DNA of 64,000 bases from Spartinivicinus marinus (GCF_026309355.1 NZ_JAPJZK010000001.1:6282501-6346500), one strand, 5' to 3'. Counted from the first letter of the stretch, positions 31,397 through 41,195 are shown. A program made the numbers and translations. Notes: a model not told the origin generated them from the letters alone.

Positions 31397-31806
31397 TTTA
31401 ACTTCACCAAATACCCCTGCAGTTCCGCTAATAAATGGGGCTTGCCATCGTGGTAATCCAGTTTCCGTTCTACTGATACTACGATTTTACGCATTCGTTT
31501 TTCGTCACCCGCTTGAGACACATTATGTTTGACTTCCCACTTGCGTCCCGCTAGTACCACTTCCTCGGTTTTCTCACCAACCGCAGGCCAATCAGGCTCC
31601 AGCTTTAATTCCACCAGATAGTTTTCAGCAATTAAATTGGCTAAGGTTTTTTCTTCCAAATAAGCCGTTTTTTGAATGGCGCCGCCCCCTGCCACCAATA
31701 ACATAGATGCTGCAATAGCAAATACAGCAACAGCTACCACTACTTCTAATAAAGTAAAACCTTGCTGATTACTCTTCTGATAGAATGTCAAAACCTGATA
31801 CTCCAT
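31393..31806 (-). CDS. gspI: type II secretion minor pseudopilin GspI
   Basis: 137 aa, the usual GspI size. The prepilin motif QQGFTLLEVVVAVAVFAIAA is near residues 14-33, followed by the conserved LANLIAENYLVELKL. It overlaps the gspH 3' end by 38 bp. It nucleates the tip complex with GspJ and GspK. Confidence 0.93.
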   Translation of the reverse strand: MEYQVLTFYQKSNQQGFTLLEVVVAVAVFAIAASMLLVAGGGAIQKTAYLEEKTLANLIAENYLVELKLEPDWPAVGEKTEEVVLAGRKWEVKHNVSQAGDEKRMRKIVVSVERKLDYHDGKPHLLAELQGYLVKLK

Positions 31807-32428
31807 CAGTTGTTAAATAATATTGGGTTTTCTCTATACCTGTATCACTGACAATGGTGAGCTTAAATGGGGTCACTTCATAGCTGGATAAAAAGGCGAT
31901 ATCCGGTACTGGCCCAAGCTCTTTTTTAATAATCTGATTATCTTTCAGCCGCTTGCGCTGTTTTGCTAACAAATCACCTATAGGCGAGTCTTTAGAATCG
32001 ATCATTAAATTTTGAAAGGTTAAGCCTCCTGCCAGTTTAATCGGCTTCCAGGGAATATCCTTATCCTTACCAGATTCTGCTTCCTGCCATTTTCGTTTAG
32101 AGCGATCCCAGCTTAAAAAGCTTAATCGATCGTCCTTTAATGTAATCCCATAGGACTGGTTCTTATACACAGCTGTCGTTTGCATTTGCTCAAACAATAA
32201 TGCCAACTCAGACATCTGCTGTCTTATTTCCCGTTCACGGCCACCATCACCCAAACTTAATACTGCAACTGACGCCAACACCCCAATAATTACCACTACC
32301 ACTAATACTTCGATCAGGGTAAAGCCGCTCTGATTTAAATAAGGCTGGCGGTTCAAATAAGACTGGTTGTTCAAACGAAGCTTTTGGTGGTTAACATCAG
32401 ACTGTCGGGGATGAAGAGCTTGTTGCAT
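31769..32428 (-). CDS. gspH: type II secretion minor pseudopilin GspH with repeat-expanded leader
   Basis: 219 aa. The prepilin motif SGFTLIEVLVVVVIIGVLAS begins at residue 34, with cleavage after G35 and E40 at +5. The leader contains tandem hexapeptides LNNQSY-LNRQPY-LNQSGF encoded by 18-bp DNA repeats that run into the cleavage site. The mature part has REIRQQMSELALLFEQMQ, typical of GspH. It starts 9 bp after gspF, where gspG would be expected. AGGG precedes the ATG. Confidence 0.88.
   Translation of the reverse strand: MQQALHPRQSDVNHQKLRLNNQSYLNRQPYLNQSGFTLIEVLVVVVIIGVLASVAVLSLGDGGREREIRQQMSELALLFEQMQTTAVYKNQSYGITLKDDRLSFLSWDRSKRKWQEAESGKDKDIPWKPIKLAGGLTFQNLMIDSKDSPIGDLLAKQRKRLKDNQIIKKELGPVPDIAFLSSYEVTPFKLTIVSDTGIEKTQYYLTTDGVSGFDILSEE
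32333..32376 (-). repeat. 18-bp tandem repeats encoding the GspH leader
   Basis: Imperfect 18-bp units (TTYAAATAAGRCTGGYKG on the plus strand) repeat about two and a half times and encode LNxQxY hexapeptides in the GspH leader. Unit number could change by slippage without changing frame. Confidence 0.65.
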
Positions 32429-32437
32429 AATCCAGCC

Positions 32438-33661
32438 CTACATCACTAGCTGGTTTAAGTTAAGAATAGGCAACAATACAGCCAATACGATAACCAATAC
32501 GACAGCACCCATAAATAACAACATAAAAGGTTCAAATAAACCAACTAGCATGGTCACAAAACCTTCTAATTCCTGCTCCTGGTTTTCTGCTGCACGGGCC
32601 AGCATTTCATCCAACTCACCACTGGATTCACCACTGGCTACCATATGTACCACCATTGGTGCAAAAATCCCGGTTTGTTCTAGCGCAGCTCGTAAGCTGG
32701 CACCTTCACTGACTACTTGTGCTGTATTGCTTACCTTGGCTTTTAATACTTCATTACTGACTACTTCCACAGCAATTCGTAAGCCATCCACTAATGGCAC
32801 ACCACTTTTTGATAAAATACTTAAGGTACTGATAAAACGAGCCGTTTCGGTATTTTTGGTTAAATTACCCATTAATGGCAGCATTAAGTTAAAACGGTGA
32901 ACCTTATAGCGAAAACCATCAAATTTCATCCCTTGCTTAACACCTACTACCAAGATAATGACTGACAATATAATAATATGCCAGGAGGCTTTTACCCCAT
33001 CACTGGCTGCAATTATCACTTGGGTTAGCATAGGTAATTCTTGATTGGAATTAATAAAGACTTTAACTATATCGGGCACCACATAACCCAATAAAAATCC
33101 CACAATTAATAACGAGGCCGTTAATAATATAATGGGATACATTAACGCCATTTTAATTTTTTGGCGGGACTTATGGCGGGCTTCGGTATAATCAGCTAAG
33201 CGGGTTAGTACTAAATTTAAGTGTCCAGCATGTTCACCCGCCGAAACGGTAGCGCGATATAATTTAGGAAAGACATTCGGGTATTCAGCTAAACTGTCAG
33301 CCAAAGTATAACCTTCTAATACTTTGGCTCTTACTGACATTACCATCGATTTGATTTTATTCTTGCCTGACTGCTCCCCCACTGCTCGCAAACACTCTTC
33401 CAGGGGCATGCCAGCTTGAATTAAGGTAGCTAACTGTCGGGTAAATAAAGCCAGTTCATGAACTGATATACGGTGGCTACGTTGTACAGAAAAGCCACCG
33501 CCACTGCCTGCTTGGCTTTTACCTTTAGCGGGTGTTACTTGCATCGGGGCCAGTTGCTTATCACGCAACAACTGTCGGACTTGTTTAATACTGTCCCCTT
33601 CAATCACCCCTTTTTGTTCTTTACCCGCTTGGGTTAAGGCAATATATTCAAATGCAGCCAT
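32438..33661 (-). CDS. gspF: type II secretion inner-membrane platform protein GspF
   Basis: 407 aa with the standard two T2SSF domains and three membrane spans (about 170-195, 225-245, 375-400). Seen are ELALFTRQLATLIQAGMPLEE, LYRATVSAGEHAGHLNLVL and the matching second-domain MVHMVASGESSGELDEML. The protein couples GspE to pilus assembly. The next gene should be gspG, but gspH follows directly. Confidence 0.95.
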   Translation of the reverse strand: MAAFEYIALTQAGKEQKGVIEGDSIKQVRQLLRDKQLAPMQVTPAKGKSQAGSGGGFSVQRSHRISVHELALFTRQLATLIQAGMPLEECLRAVGEQSGKNKIKSMVMSVRAKVLEGYTLADSLAEYPNVFPKLYRATVSAGEHAGHLNLVLTRLADYTEARHKSRQKIKMALMYPIILLTASLLIVGFLLGYVVPDIVKVFINSNQELPMLTQVIIAASDGVKASWHIIILSVIILVVGVKQGMKFDGFRYKVHRFNLMLPLMGNLTKNTETARFISTLSILSKSGVPLVDGLRIAVEVVSNEVLKAKVSNTAQVVSEGASLRAALEQTGIFAPMVVHMVASGESSGELDEMLARAAENQEQELEGFVTMLVGLFEPFMLLFMGAVVLVIVLAVLLPILNLNQLVM

Positions 33662-33687
33662 AATCCAACTACCTGCTAGCTCGTTTG

Positions 33688-35172
33688 CTAATCTTCACGG
33701 GTGACTCTCAATACTTCTTCCAAGGTGGTTACCCCTTCCATCACTTTACGGCAACCATCTTCACGAATACCTGGGCCTTTAGTACGCGCATAGGCATTCA
33801 TTTGTTGTTCAGAAGCCCCTTCGTGGATGTAGGTTCTAAGTGGCTCATCTACGGCAATGACTTCATAGATACCTGTCCTGCCTTTATAACCACTGTGATT
33901 GCAGTTTTCACAGCCTTTCGGGCGATATAAGGTGGGAGGCGTACTTGTACTCACCCCCAATAATTCACAGTCTTTAGCACTGGCTTCAAAGGGCTGTTTA
34001 CAGTCATCACATAACACCCTCACCAATCGCTGGGCAATCACCCCCAATAAACTGGAAGCGAGCAAAAAGGGCTCCATTCCCATATCTTTTAACCGAGTGA
34101 CTACGCCAATTGCCGTATTAGTGTGAATAGTAGACAGCACCAGGTGTCCAGTTAAACTGGCTTGTACTGCAATTTGGGCGGTTTCGGTATCACGAATTTC
34201 CCCAACCATCACTACATCTGGGTCTTGGCGGAGAATCGCGCGCAGCCCACGAGCAAAAGTCATATCGGTTTTGGTATTGACCTGAGTTTGACCAATCCCT
34301 TCCAAATTATATTCAATCGGGTCTTCAACAGTTAAAATAGTGCGGGTTTCTGAATTTAAGGTGGTTAGGCCTGCGTATAAACTGGTCGTTTTACCAGAGC
34401 CAGTAGGTCCTGAGACGAGAATAATACCATGGGGTTTCAGTAATAAATCATGCAACAATTCATGATCACGGCCAGACATACCTAGGTGCTTTAAGTCCAG
34501 TCGACCTGCCCGCTTATCTAGCAAACGCATGACCACCCGTTCGCCATTATTGGAAGGTAAGGTAGACACCCGAATATCCACTTCCCGGCCAGCCACGCGT
34601 AAGGCAATTCGACCATCCTGGGGAACCCGCTTTTCAGCAATATCCATCCGTGCCATAACTTTGATCCGCGATACCAACAAAGCCGCCAACTGTCGTTTAG
34701 GCTCGATGACTTTACGCATCACCCCATCGACACGAAACCGAACCACCAAACGTTTTTCAAAGGTTTCGATATGAATATCCGACGCCTGTTCTCGTATGGC
34801 TTCAGACAGCACCGCATTAATCAAGCGAATTATGGGCGCATCATCTTCCTGCTCCATTAAATCTTCGGTTTCAGGAATCGCATCAGCCAGGCTGGCCAAA
34901 TCCATATCGTCGCCTAAATCTTCCATGGCCTCCATGGTTTCAGAGGTTTTGCCCTGATACAGCTCTCCCATTTTTTGCTCAAAGGCATCTGAAGATAATA
35001 CTTCAACTGCGGTAGGCTGTCCCACATAACGGACAATTTCTGAAAACACCACCGGCGTAACCGGTGAAGTATAAAATAGCGTTACCCCTTGTTCCGAAGG
35101 AGCAATTAATACCCCATAACGCTTAGCGAAACTATAGGGCAAATTGTTAACAACTGGCTGAGCCAAATCCAT
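33688..35172 (-). CDS. gspE: type II secretion ATPase GspE
   Basis: 494 aa cytoplasmic hexameric ATPase. Walker A is GPTGSGKTTSLYAGL, followed by an Asp box, the Walker B region PDVVMVGEIRDTETA and a His box (GHLVLSTIHTN). A zinc-binding four-cysteine element CDDC...CENC lies near residues 398-435. The N-terminal GspL-binding domain is about 1-90, then an acidic linker. It is 59 bp after gspD. Confidence 0.96.
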   Translation of the reverse strand: MDLAQPVVNNLPYSFAKRYGVLIAPSEQGVTLFYTSPVTPVVFSEIVRYVGQPTAVEVLSSDAFEQKMGELYQGKTSETMEAMEDLGDDMDLASLADAIPETEDLMEQEDDAPIIRLINAVLSEAIREQASDIHIETFEKRLVVRFRVDGVMRKVIEPKRQLAALLVSRIKVMARMDIAEKRVPQDGRIALRVAGREVDIRVSTLPSNNGERVVMRLLDKRAGRLDLKHLGMSGRDHELLHDLLLKPHGIILVSGPTGSGKTTSLYAGLTTLNSETRTILTVEDPIEYNLEGIGQTQVNTKTDMTFARGLRAILRQDPDVVMVGEIRDTETAQIAVQASLTGHLVLSTIHTNTAIGVVTRLKDMGMEPFLLASSLLGVIAQRLVRVLCDDCKQPFEASAKDCELLGVSTSTPPTLYRPKGCENCNHSGYKGRTGIYEVIAVDEPLRTYIHEGASEQQMNAYARTKGPGIREDGCRKVMEGVTTLEEVLRVTRED

Positions 35173-35231
35173 AAATAATAATCTAACGGCTTATTAAACG
35201 CTTAATTGAAATTTTAAATACTGCTTTTGTA

Positions 35232-37136
35232 TTACAATTTGGGTAGTGTTGGTACTTCAACATCTTTTCCTAACTCTTTAAGTAATTTTCTATATGCCTG
35301 TTGTTGAAGCTGAACTTTATAATATTCTTTTTTCGATACTTTATCTGCCACTTCACGGGTACGGATAATCGTTGGTCTTAAAAAAACCATTAAATTAGTT
35401 TTAACCTTTTTTTCCTTTTCTGCTCGAAATAACCAACCAATAACAGGTAAATCGCCAAAAAAAGGCACTTTGTCTTCAGCAATTTGCAAATTATCCTTTA
35501 CTAGCCCACCCAGCACCAGCATAGAACCATCATCTAGCAAAACTGATGTTTGTATTTCCCTTTTACTGTAAGTCACTTGGTCATTACCAGTTGTAGAGGG
35601 TATTACATCAGATATCTCTTGTTCAATTTTTAGAGTTACTGATTCACTTTGATTAACCAAAGGAGTAACTTTAAGGGTAATACCAATATCTTTTCGCTCA
35701 AAATTTTGATAAGGGTTACTGGCAGGAGTTGAAGAGCTAGTGGTTGTTGAAGTTAAAATGCCTATATTCTCACCTACATGAATTTTGGCTTCTTCATTAT
35801 CCAATGTTACTAGAGAAGGAGTAGATAAAATATTAGCTGTAGAGTCTGTATCGAAGGCTTGTACTAAAGCACGTAATGAGCCATTACGGTAAAATCCTAA
35901 ACTAAGCCCACTTCCTATACTAATTACTCCTTTATCATTTTTAGAGGGATATCCATCAAATCCAGAAAGCTTACTATCACTCAACGAATGACGCGTTCCA
36001 GCAAACAACCCATCCCCACCAATAGAACCACCAGATGTTCCCCACTGAACTCCTATTTCATCTAAGCGTGTATCATTTAATTCAACTATCACCGCTTCAA
36101 CTAAAACCTGAGCCCGACGAATATCCAACTTTCTCACCGTTTCTTTAACGGTTTTCATAATTTTTGGTGGCCCAGAAATAACCAGTGCATTGGTCGCCTC
36201 ATTGGCTTCAATGGCTACTTCCCGATCCGCAACTTTGGCATCTTTAGCGCCTTTTTGGATATTACCTGCCAGTTTTTGTAGGGTTTCGGCTAAGTCTTTA
36301 GCTTTTTGATAATGCAAATAAATCACTTCAGCACCACCATCTGAACGCTCAGATTTATCCAGGCGGCGAACTAAACTAGCCAACACTTTTCGTTTAACGG
36401 GGTCGCCTGCCATTAAAATACTATTACTACGCTCATCCGCAACAAAACTAATCCCACGGTTTAACATGGTGCCGGATTTAATGGGTGGCACTAACCCTTT
36501 TAATACATTAACCAAATCTTTGGCACTGGCATGTTCTAGTGGAATAAACTCAACATCAATTCCCCCCGCTAAATCGACTTCTTGAATAATCTTTACTAAT
36601 TGATCAATATTTCTAGCCCGGTCGGAGACGATTAAGGCATTACTGTCTGGGTGTGCAACCAGATGACCGGTTTGTGGTACTAATGGCCTCAAAGTACTGA
36701 CTAATTTCTGTGCAGAAATATTTTTGGGTTTAATTACCTGTACCACCATCTCATCATTTGGCTCAGGCTTTTGTTTCCCCATAACAGGTACACCACTATG
36801 GCGAGCCGTAGCATCAGGTATGATTTTAGTGACTTGTCCTGTGTTTAATGCAGTAAATCCATGCACCTGTAACACAGATAAAAATACCTGGTAGGCTTCT
36901 TCAGGGGATAACACCTCTTGAGAAATAACACTGACTCTTCCTTTTACCCGTGGGTCAATAACAAAATTTTTCCCTGTTCGCTCTGCAATCCACTGGATAA
37001 AACTGCGGATATCACCATCCTGCATGTTTATTTTCATTTCAGTGGAAGGATTGGGCGGATTTTGGGCTGACCATCCTACTGGCACGGCTGTCACGATTAA
37101 CAGCCATACGGCACAACTACCGATATAACGTTTCAT
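35232..37136 (-). CDS. gspD: type II secretion outer-membrane secretin GspD
   Basis: 634 aa with a signal peptide (about 1-23). N0 (MQDGDIRSFIQWIAERTGKN) is followed by repeated N1-N3 domains (LVPQTGHLVAHPDSNALIVS and others). The C-terminal secretin barrel carries the signature VPFFGDLPVIGWLFRAE and VFLRPTIIRTRE. A Ser/Thr/Asn-rich segment (STTTSSSTPASNPYQN) near residue 460 is the gate region. It is 6 bp after gspC. Confidence 0.96.
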   Translation of the reverse strand: MKRYIGSCAVWLLIVTAVPVGWSAQNPPNPSTEMKINMQDGDIRSFIQWIAERTGKNFVIDPRVKGRVSVISQEVLSPEEAYQVFLSVLQVHGFTALNTGQVTKIIPDATARHSGVPVMGKQKPEPNDEMVVQVIKPKNISAQKLVSTLRPLVPQTGHLVAHPDSNALIVSDRARNIDQLVKIIQEVDLAGGIDVEFIPLEHASAKDLVNVLKGLVPPIKSGTMLNRGISFVADERSNSILMAGDPVKRKVLASLVRRLDKSERSDGGAEVIYLHYQKAKDLAETLQKLAGNIQKGAKDAKVADREVAIEANEATNALVISGPPKIMKTVKETVRKLDIRRAQVLVEAVIVELNDTRLDEIGVQWGTSGGSIGGDGLFAGTRHSLSDSKLSGFDGYPSKNDKGVISIGSGLSLGFYRNGSLRALVQAFDTDSTANILSTPSLVTLDNEEAKIHVGENIGILTSTTTSSSTPASNPYQNFERKDIGITLKVTPLVNQSESVTLKIEQEISDVIPSTTGNDQVTYSKREIQTSVLLDDGSMLVLGGLVKDNLQIAEDKVPFFGDLPVIGWLFRAEKEKKVKTNLMVFLRPTIIRTREVADKVSKKEYYKVQLQQQAYRKLLKELGKDVEVPTLPKL

Positions 37137-37142
37137 ACAACT

Positions 37143-37766
37143 TTAATTTCGCTGATTAAACCTTGAACGCAGTGCTTGTAATTTTTTTCTAATCTCTGCT
37201 TCTCGAGGATTAACCCCCATAGCAGAAAAGCGACTGGGTGAATGAGTATCATAGTGCTGAGGCGAAGACACCCCATCACTCTTATTTCGAGCAATTGATA
37301 AAACCTCAAGTTCTCCATTTCTCAATAAGGTAATGGAGGTAGGCTTGATTCCTTTAACGACTACATTATTCTGGATTTTATCACCTACCCGATAATACTT
37401 GGCAGGTTGGCTGTTTAATGCAACGGATGCTGCAGCGCTACTTGGATCAGAGGAAAAAAATACAGCCTGTAGCGACAGGTTGAGAGTGGTTTCAGGGATA
37501 TCTTCTACAACAGGTTCAGACTCTTTAATTTCCACCACTTTGCCAAACAGCTGTTCAGCAAGCTGACTTACCTGTCCTGTAGACAGGGCAGAATCCGCGT
37601 CTACTCCGCTTCCTTGTGTACTTTTGACAGTCATGCTTGTTGTTGACCCGACCGCGAGGGTTTGATTGACTTGACGGTATTGGGTGTAGGCATAACCCGA
37701 TACTCCTGCCAAAATCACAACCGCCAGGCTGGTGTCCAACAAGCGTCGTCTATTTATCTGGGCCAA
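37143..37766 (-). CDS. gspC: type II secretion protein GspC (short, no PDZ domain)
   Basis: 207 aa. It has an N-terminal membrane span (LAVVILAGVSGYAYTQY, about 13-30), a linker and a homology-region domain (LSLQAVFFSSDPSSAAASVA, YYRVGDKIQ, ITLLRNGELEVLSI). It ends with a basic helical tail. GspC links GspD to the inner-membrane platform. There is no PDZ domain, so it is a short-type GspC. The start appears to be TTG; no in-frame ATG lies before residue 46. It is first gene of the operon. Confidence 0.88.
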   Translation of the reverse strand: MAQINRRRLLDTSLAVVILAGVSGYAYTQYRQVNQTLAVGSTTSMTVKSTQGSGVDADSALSTGQVSQLAEQLFGKVVEIKESEPVVEDIPETTLNLSLQAVFFSSDPSSAAASVALNSQPAKYYRVGDKIQNNVVVKGIKPTSITLLRNGELEVLSIARNKSDGVSSPQHYDTHSPSRFSAMGVNPREAEIRKKLQALRSRFNQRN

Positions 37767-37779
37767 GCTTTGCTAACCT

Positions 37780-37806
37780 ATTATCTATCCAACACTAGGT
37801 TGTCAA
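37780..37806 (-). promoter_or_regulatory. promoter candidate for the gsp operon
   Basis: On the minus strand TTGACA (37806-37801) and GATAAT (37785-37780) with a 15-bp spacer, directly before gspC. The short spacing and the very short leader that would result make this tentative. Confidence 0.4.
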
Positions 37807-37835
37807 CTATACACAAATGACGGGGAATATTGAAG

Positions 37836-37851
37836 TTTGTCACATGACAAA
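37836..37851. promoter_or_regulatory. palindrome upstream of gspC, possible operator
   Basis: TTTGTCACATGACAAA, 7-bp arms with a 2-bp centre, 30 bp upstream of the putative -35. Its symmetry and place fit a regulator site for the secretion operon. The regulator is unknown. Confidence 0.45.
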
Positions 37852-38065
37852 AATGAAATACTCTGCCGTTCATTTTCTAATCAGTCCTATAAAATAAGAC
37901 AGCTAAAGGCCTGGCCAGTTAGGATAAAATTATTTTTTACCTTATGAGTAAGGAAAATTACTTATTTACCTGACGGTTTATAAGCAAATTGTCATCAGGA
38001 TGTATTAAAGATACCCCATAATGATTGTTTACGGTGCTTCATCTCTGCTCACCACTGACTCAAGT

Positions 38066-39190
38066 TCAACATTTTTCAACGACTATACTGCCTACAGAAT
38101 AACCAGCCCCAAACGAACAAATAACACCCAGATCACCTATTTGTAAATCTCGACTATGTTGGTGAAAGGCAATAATTGACCCCGCAGAACTAGTGTTGGC
38201 ATATTGATCTAAAATCACAGGAGCTTCCTCAGCTAATGGCTCACGCCCTAGCACTTTTTTGGCCACTAAATGATTCATGCCCAGGTTTGCCTGATGCAGC
38301 CATAAACGCTTTAACTGTTGTGCATCCAGGGTCAGTGTTTCTAAGTGATGACTAATATGCTCTGCCACCATGGGACAAACTTCTTTAAATACTTTGCGCC
38401 CATTTTGTACAAATAGCTTATCTGACTTGCCCTCTCCTGCTTCATCACAGCGATTAAGAAAGCCAAAGTTATTACGAATATTATTTGAAAACTGAGTAGC
38501 AAGCTTGGTCCCTAGCACTTTAAAGCTTTCTGCCTGTTTATGGCTGTTAGACGCTTGCTCCAACAAGACGGCAGTACAAGCATCACCAAAAATAAAGTGG
38601 CTATCGCGGTCTCGAAAATTCAGATGGCCGGAGCAAATTTCCGGGCTAATGACTAACACCGTTTTGGCACTGCCTGCAGTAATCGCGTTATACCCAGCCT
38701 GAATACCAAACGTGGCAGATGAGCAAGCCACATTCATATCATAGGCAAAACCACCGGCATCTAAATAATGCTGAATTTCCACAGCCATGGCAGGATACGC
38801 ACGTTGCATATTTGAACAAGCAACAATAATCGCATCAACATCAGCAGCCGTTTTACCTGCCTGTTCTAGCGCCTGCTTAGCCGCAGCAATCCCCATTTCA
38901 CACTGAATGGAAGGCTCATCATTCGAGCGCTCAGGTAAGCGTGGATACATTCTATCCACATCTAAAACACCTGCTTTATTCATGACATAACGGTGCTTTA
39001 TACCAGAAGCTTTTTCAATAAACTCAGCGCTGGATTCTAATAATGGCTCTAGCTCACCCGCTTTAATTTGAACTTGATGGGCCTGGTTATAGGCTGCGAC
39101 ATAAGCATTAAACGAGGCAACCAGTTCTTCATTTGATACACCTTCAGTTGGCGTATAAAGCCCAGTTCCTGTAATCAACACATCTGTCAT
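38066..39190 (-). CDS. 3-oxoacyl-ACP synthase III family protein (PA3286-like)
   Basis: 374 aa thiolase-fold condensing enzyme. The catalytic Cys156 is in [12 protein letters not shown], His in [14 protein letters not shown] (about 305) and Asn in [11 protein letters not shown] (about 341). It is longer than FabH (about 320) and resembles the PA3286-type enzymes that condense medium-chain acyl-CoA with malonyl-ACP. There is no fab operon nearby; the gene is alone, downstream of the accessory island. Substrate is inferred only. Confidence 0.88.
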   Translation of the reverse strand: MTDVLITGTGLYTPTEGVSNEELVASFNAYVAAYNQAHQVQIKAGELEPLLESSAEFIEKASGIKHRYVMNKAGVLDVDRMYPRLPERSNDEPSIQCEMGIAAAKQALEQAGKTAADVDAIIVACSNMQRAYPAMAVEIQHYLDAGGFAYDMNVACSSATFGIQAGYNAITAGSAKTVLVISPEICSGHLNFRDRDSHFIFGDACTAVLLEQASNSHKQAESFKVLGTKLATQFSNNIRNNFGFLNRCDEAGEGKSDKLFVQNGRKVFKEVCPMVAEHISHHLETLTLDAQQLKRLWLHQANLGMNHLVAKKVLGREPLAEEAPVILDQYANTSSAGSIIAFHQHSRDLQIGDLGVICSFGAGYSVGSIVVEKC

Positions 39191-39363
39191 TATTATCTAC
39201 CCTCAATAATGGTTGGCTTAAACCCCATTCTATATGTCAGTATGTCCCTCACAAGAAGGCAGTACTGGACTTAAGCCTTAGTTATTTCAGCCAATGGTAG
39301 CAGGTTTTACCTAGCCAAAGAAACGATCGTTTGAACCTGCTGAGCAGTTCCATTAGACCACTA
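39191..39363. other. intergenic sequence between the synthase gene and the RHS remnant
   Basis: 173 bp with no recognised gene. The left end should hold the promoter of the condensing-enzyme gene (minus strand); the right end merges into the decayed RHS fragment. Confidence 0.3.
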
Positions 39364-39365
39364 CA

Positions 39366-39577
39366 AGCGATAGCGGGTGGATTTCCCTTCCTTTTCAGCT
39401 GATGCTAGTTTGTTTTTAGCGTAAGTGTAACGACGAATACCCCCAGCCTATCGTTTGAGTCATAGGTAAAACGTGTCGTTACCCCACCAACCACGCTTTG
39501 GATGCGGTTACCCACTTTGTCATATTGATAGCAGGCCTGTAGTTGCCATTGACAGCATTGGTAACGATAAAGTTAAG
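39366..39577 (-). pseudogene. decayed RHS/YD-repeat fragment
   Basis: About 210 bp that aligns base by base with the large RHS gene at roughly 43705-43975 (for example TTTCCCTTCCTTTTC, CCACGCTTTGG and GCGGTTRCCCACTTTRTC). It has many substitutions and an internal deletion of about 60-90 bp, and no open frame. It is a remnant of a second RHS copy or of a partial duplication. Confidence 0.75.
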
Positions 39578-39660
39578 ATGAAAAACTTTAGGAAAGTGTA
39601 ACCAGTGGTATGCACCAAGCCAAACAAAGTAGGTTTAGCTTGATGAATAACAGGTAGTGA

Positions 39661-40430
39661 CTATTGGCTTTTCCGGCGCCTAAATAACAAACAATTCAGC
39701 AATCCCAAACCAACCAGCAACATTGGTACGGGCTCAGGGATATTATTAACAACCTGTCCTCCCGTTTGAGTAAAGCCAGAATAGGTAACATTTTTCTGAG
39801 AAAAATTATAAAAGCCATACTGACCGTAGCGGTATGAGCCATCGGCAACCGTTGTATTCCACAGTTCAGTATTACCTTGGCTAACCGTTACACTGAACTC
39901 CCCTGGTTTAAAATCAAGCAGAAATTGATAGTCAGTCCCGTTATTCCAGCCCTGTTGGCTGCCATACAACGAGTCTAAAATGGTTGCCCGATTAGTGCCT
40001 GCTGATGACCAAAAATCTTCTAAAGTTAAATCGACGGCTGAAGGCGCTGAGATCTTTCTTATAGTAAAACCTTCTTTTGCGGTACCTCGATACCCTTGAG
40101 AGCGGGATTTCCAGTCCATAATATAAAAATGCGGGCATCCTGATAACCAAAAACAAACCCCATAAAATCATCATCATTACGATCATCCGTCCGCCAACTG
40201 CCCCTCAACTGATAATTGGTTTGATTGAGGTTATTCAGGTACATGGAAGGGTCTGCGTTAATGGTTTGGGTGACAGATGTTTTATCCGCAGAAAGCGACC
40301 AGTTTGCTACCGGCTGCCCACCTAAATTATAAGCATTAGGTGTCCATGATGATAAATCTAAAAGTTTCGCTTGTACCTGGCATAATGGCAACGCTGCAAT
40401 AAATAATGCAATTAGTTTATTTTTAAACAT
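39661..40430 (-). pseudogene. PEP-CTERM protein gene split by a one-base frameshift
   Basis: Two overlapping frames make one protein. 40430-40059 gives a signal peptide (MFKNKLIALFIAALPLCQVQA) and the start of a lectin-like domain (DDDFMGFVFGYQDAR). 40119-39661 gives the rest (MDWKSRSQGYRG, QYGFYNFSQKNVTYSGF) and the anchor NIPEPVPMLLVGLGLLNCLL plus RRRK. Adding one base at the A5 tract 40125-40129 fuses them into about 255 residues. The domain resembles a thrombospondin C-terminal-type domain also found in the neighbouring RHS protein. PEP-CTERM proteins are sorted by an exosortase; none is in this window. A sequencing error is possible. Confidence 0.75.
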
Positions 40431-40455
40431 AAAATACCTATCAATATTGAGTTAT

Positions 40456-41127
40456 CTAAAAAATAATTGAGTAAAAACGATGATTATAAGTTGAGGCACT
40501 ATAACGAAACCGTATCATTAATAATCCTGCAAAAACCAAAAATAACAGTACAGTTGCAGGCTCCGGCACCACAGTAACTAACGAATAATTAAAATTATCA
40601 AAACTGGCTCCTGAGCTGGAATTTGCTGCTAGCGTAAATTGAATGCTGGCAGCATTACCTGCATACTCAAATAAAAAACCCTCATTGGTTGTTGTATAAG
40701 TTTGAGAAAATAAATTATCACCATTAAGGCCAAACAAACTTATCGTAAAGGTTTCTAAATCAATATCGCCATCACCGGCTAATAAACTGATATTATTGGC
40801 ATACGTTTGTTTATTAGTGTTTGGCTCAACAAAGGTGATAGTCGTAGGTTCATTACGGGCACCCATATGCAAAATATTTGGCCCAGTATTACCAAAAAAG
40901 CCGGTTGAATACTGTGGAATTGTCACTATCAATCCAGACGCATTACCTGCACCTGAAAACAGTAAACCTCTATCATGATATTGATCAGAAAGGATTTCGC
41001 CAGTTGCTCTATCTTCAAAATCAATCAATGTTGCATTAGCACTATTGATTGCTGCTAATGAAACGATGATTGAAATAATTATTCTGGACAAAGTAAAGTT
41101 GTTTTTCCAAACGGATGTACTGCTCAT
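40456..41127 (-). CDS. PEP-CTERM sorting-domain protein
   Basis: 223 aa exported protein. The N-terminal signal peptide ends near ANA (about residue 32). A beta-rich body begins LIDFEDRATGEILSDQYHDRG, as in many PEP-CTERM proteins. The C-terminal sorting signal VVPEPATVLLFLVFAGLLMI is followed by Arg residues. It is 25 bp upstream of the next PEP-CTERM gene on the same strand. Function is unknown; probably surface or exopolysaccharide-associated. Confidence 0.85.
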   Translation of the reverse strand: MSSTSVWKNNFTLSRIIISIIVSLAAINSANATLIDFEDRATGEILSDQYHDRGLLFSGAGNASGLIVTIPQYSTGFFGNTGPNILHMGARNEPTTITFVEPNTNKQTYANNISLLAGDGDIDLETFTISLFGLNGDNLFSQTYTTTNEGFLFEYAGNAASIQFTLAANSSSGASFDNFNYSLVTVVPEPATVLLFLVFAGLLMIRFRYSASTYNHRFYSIIF

Positions 41128-41195
41128 TATATTCCTGCTAATTCAATAATATTTTTACTGCTAAATTTATTCAAAGTAGATAAATAAGGGCCTAA

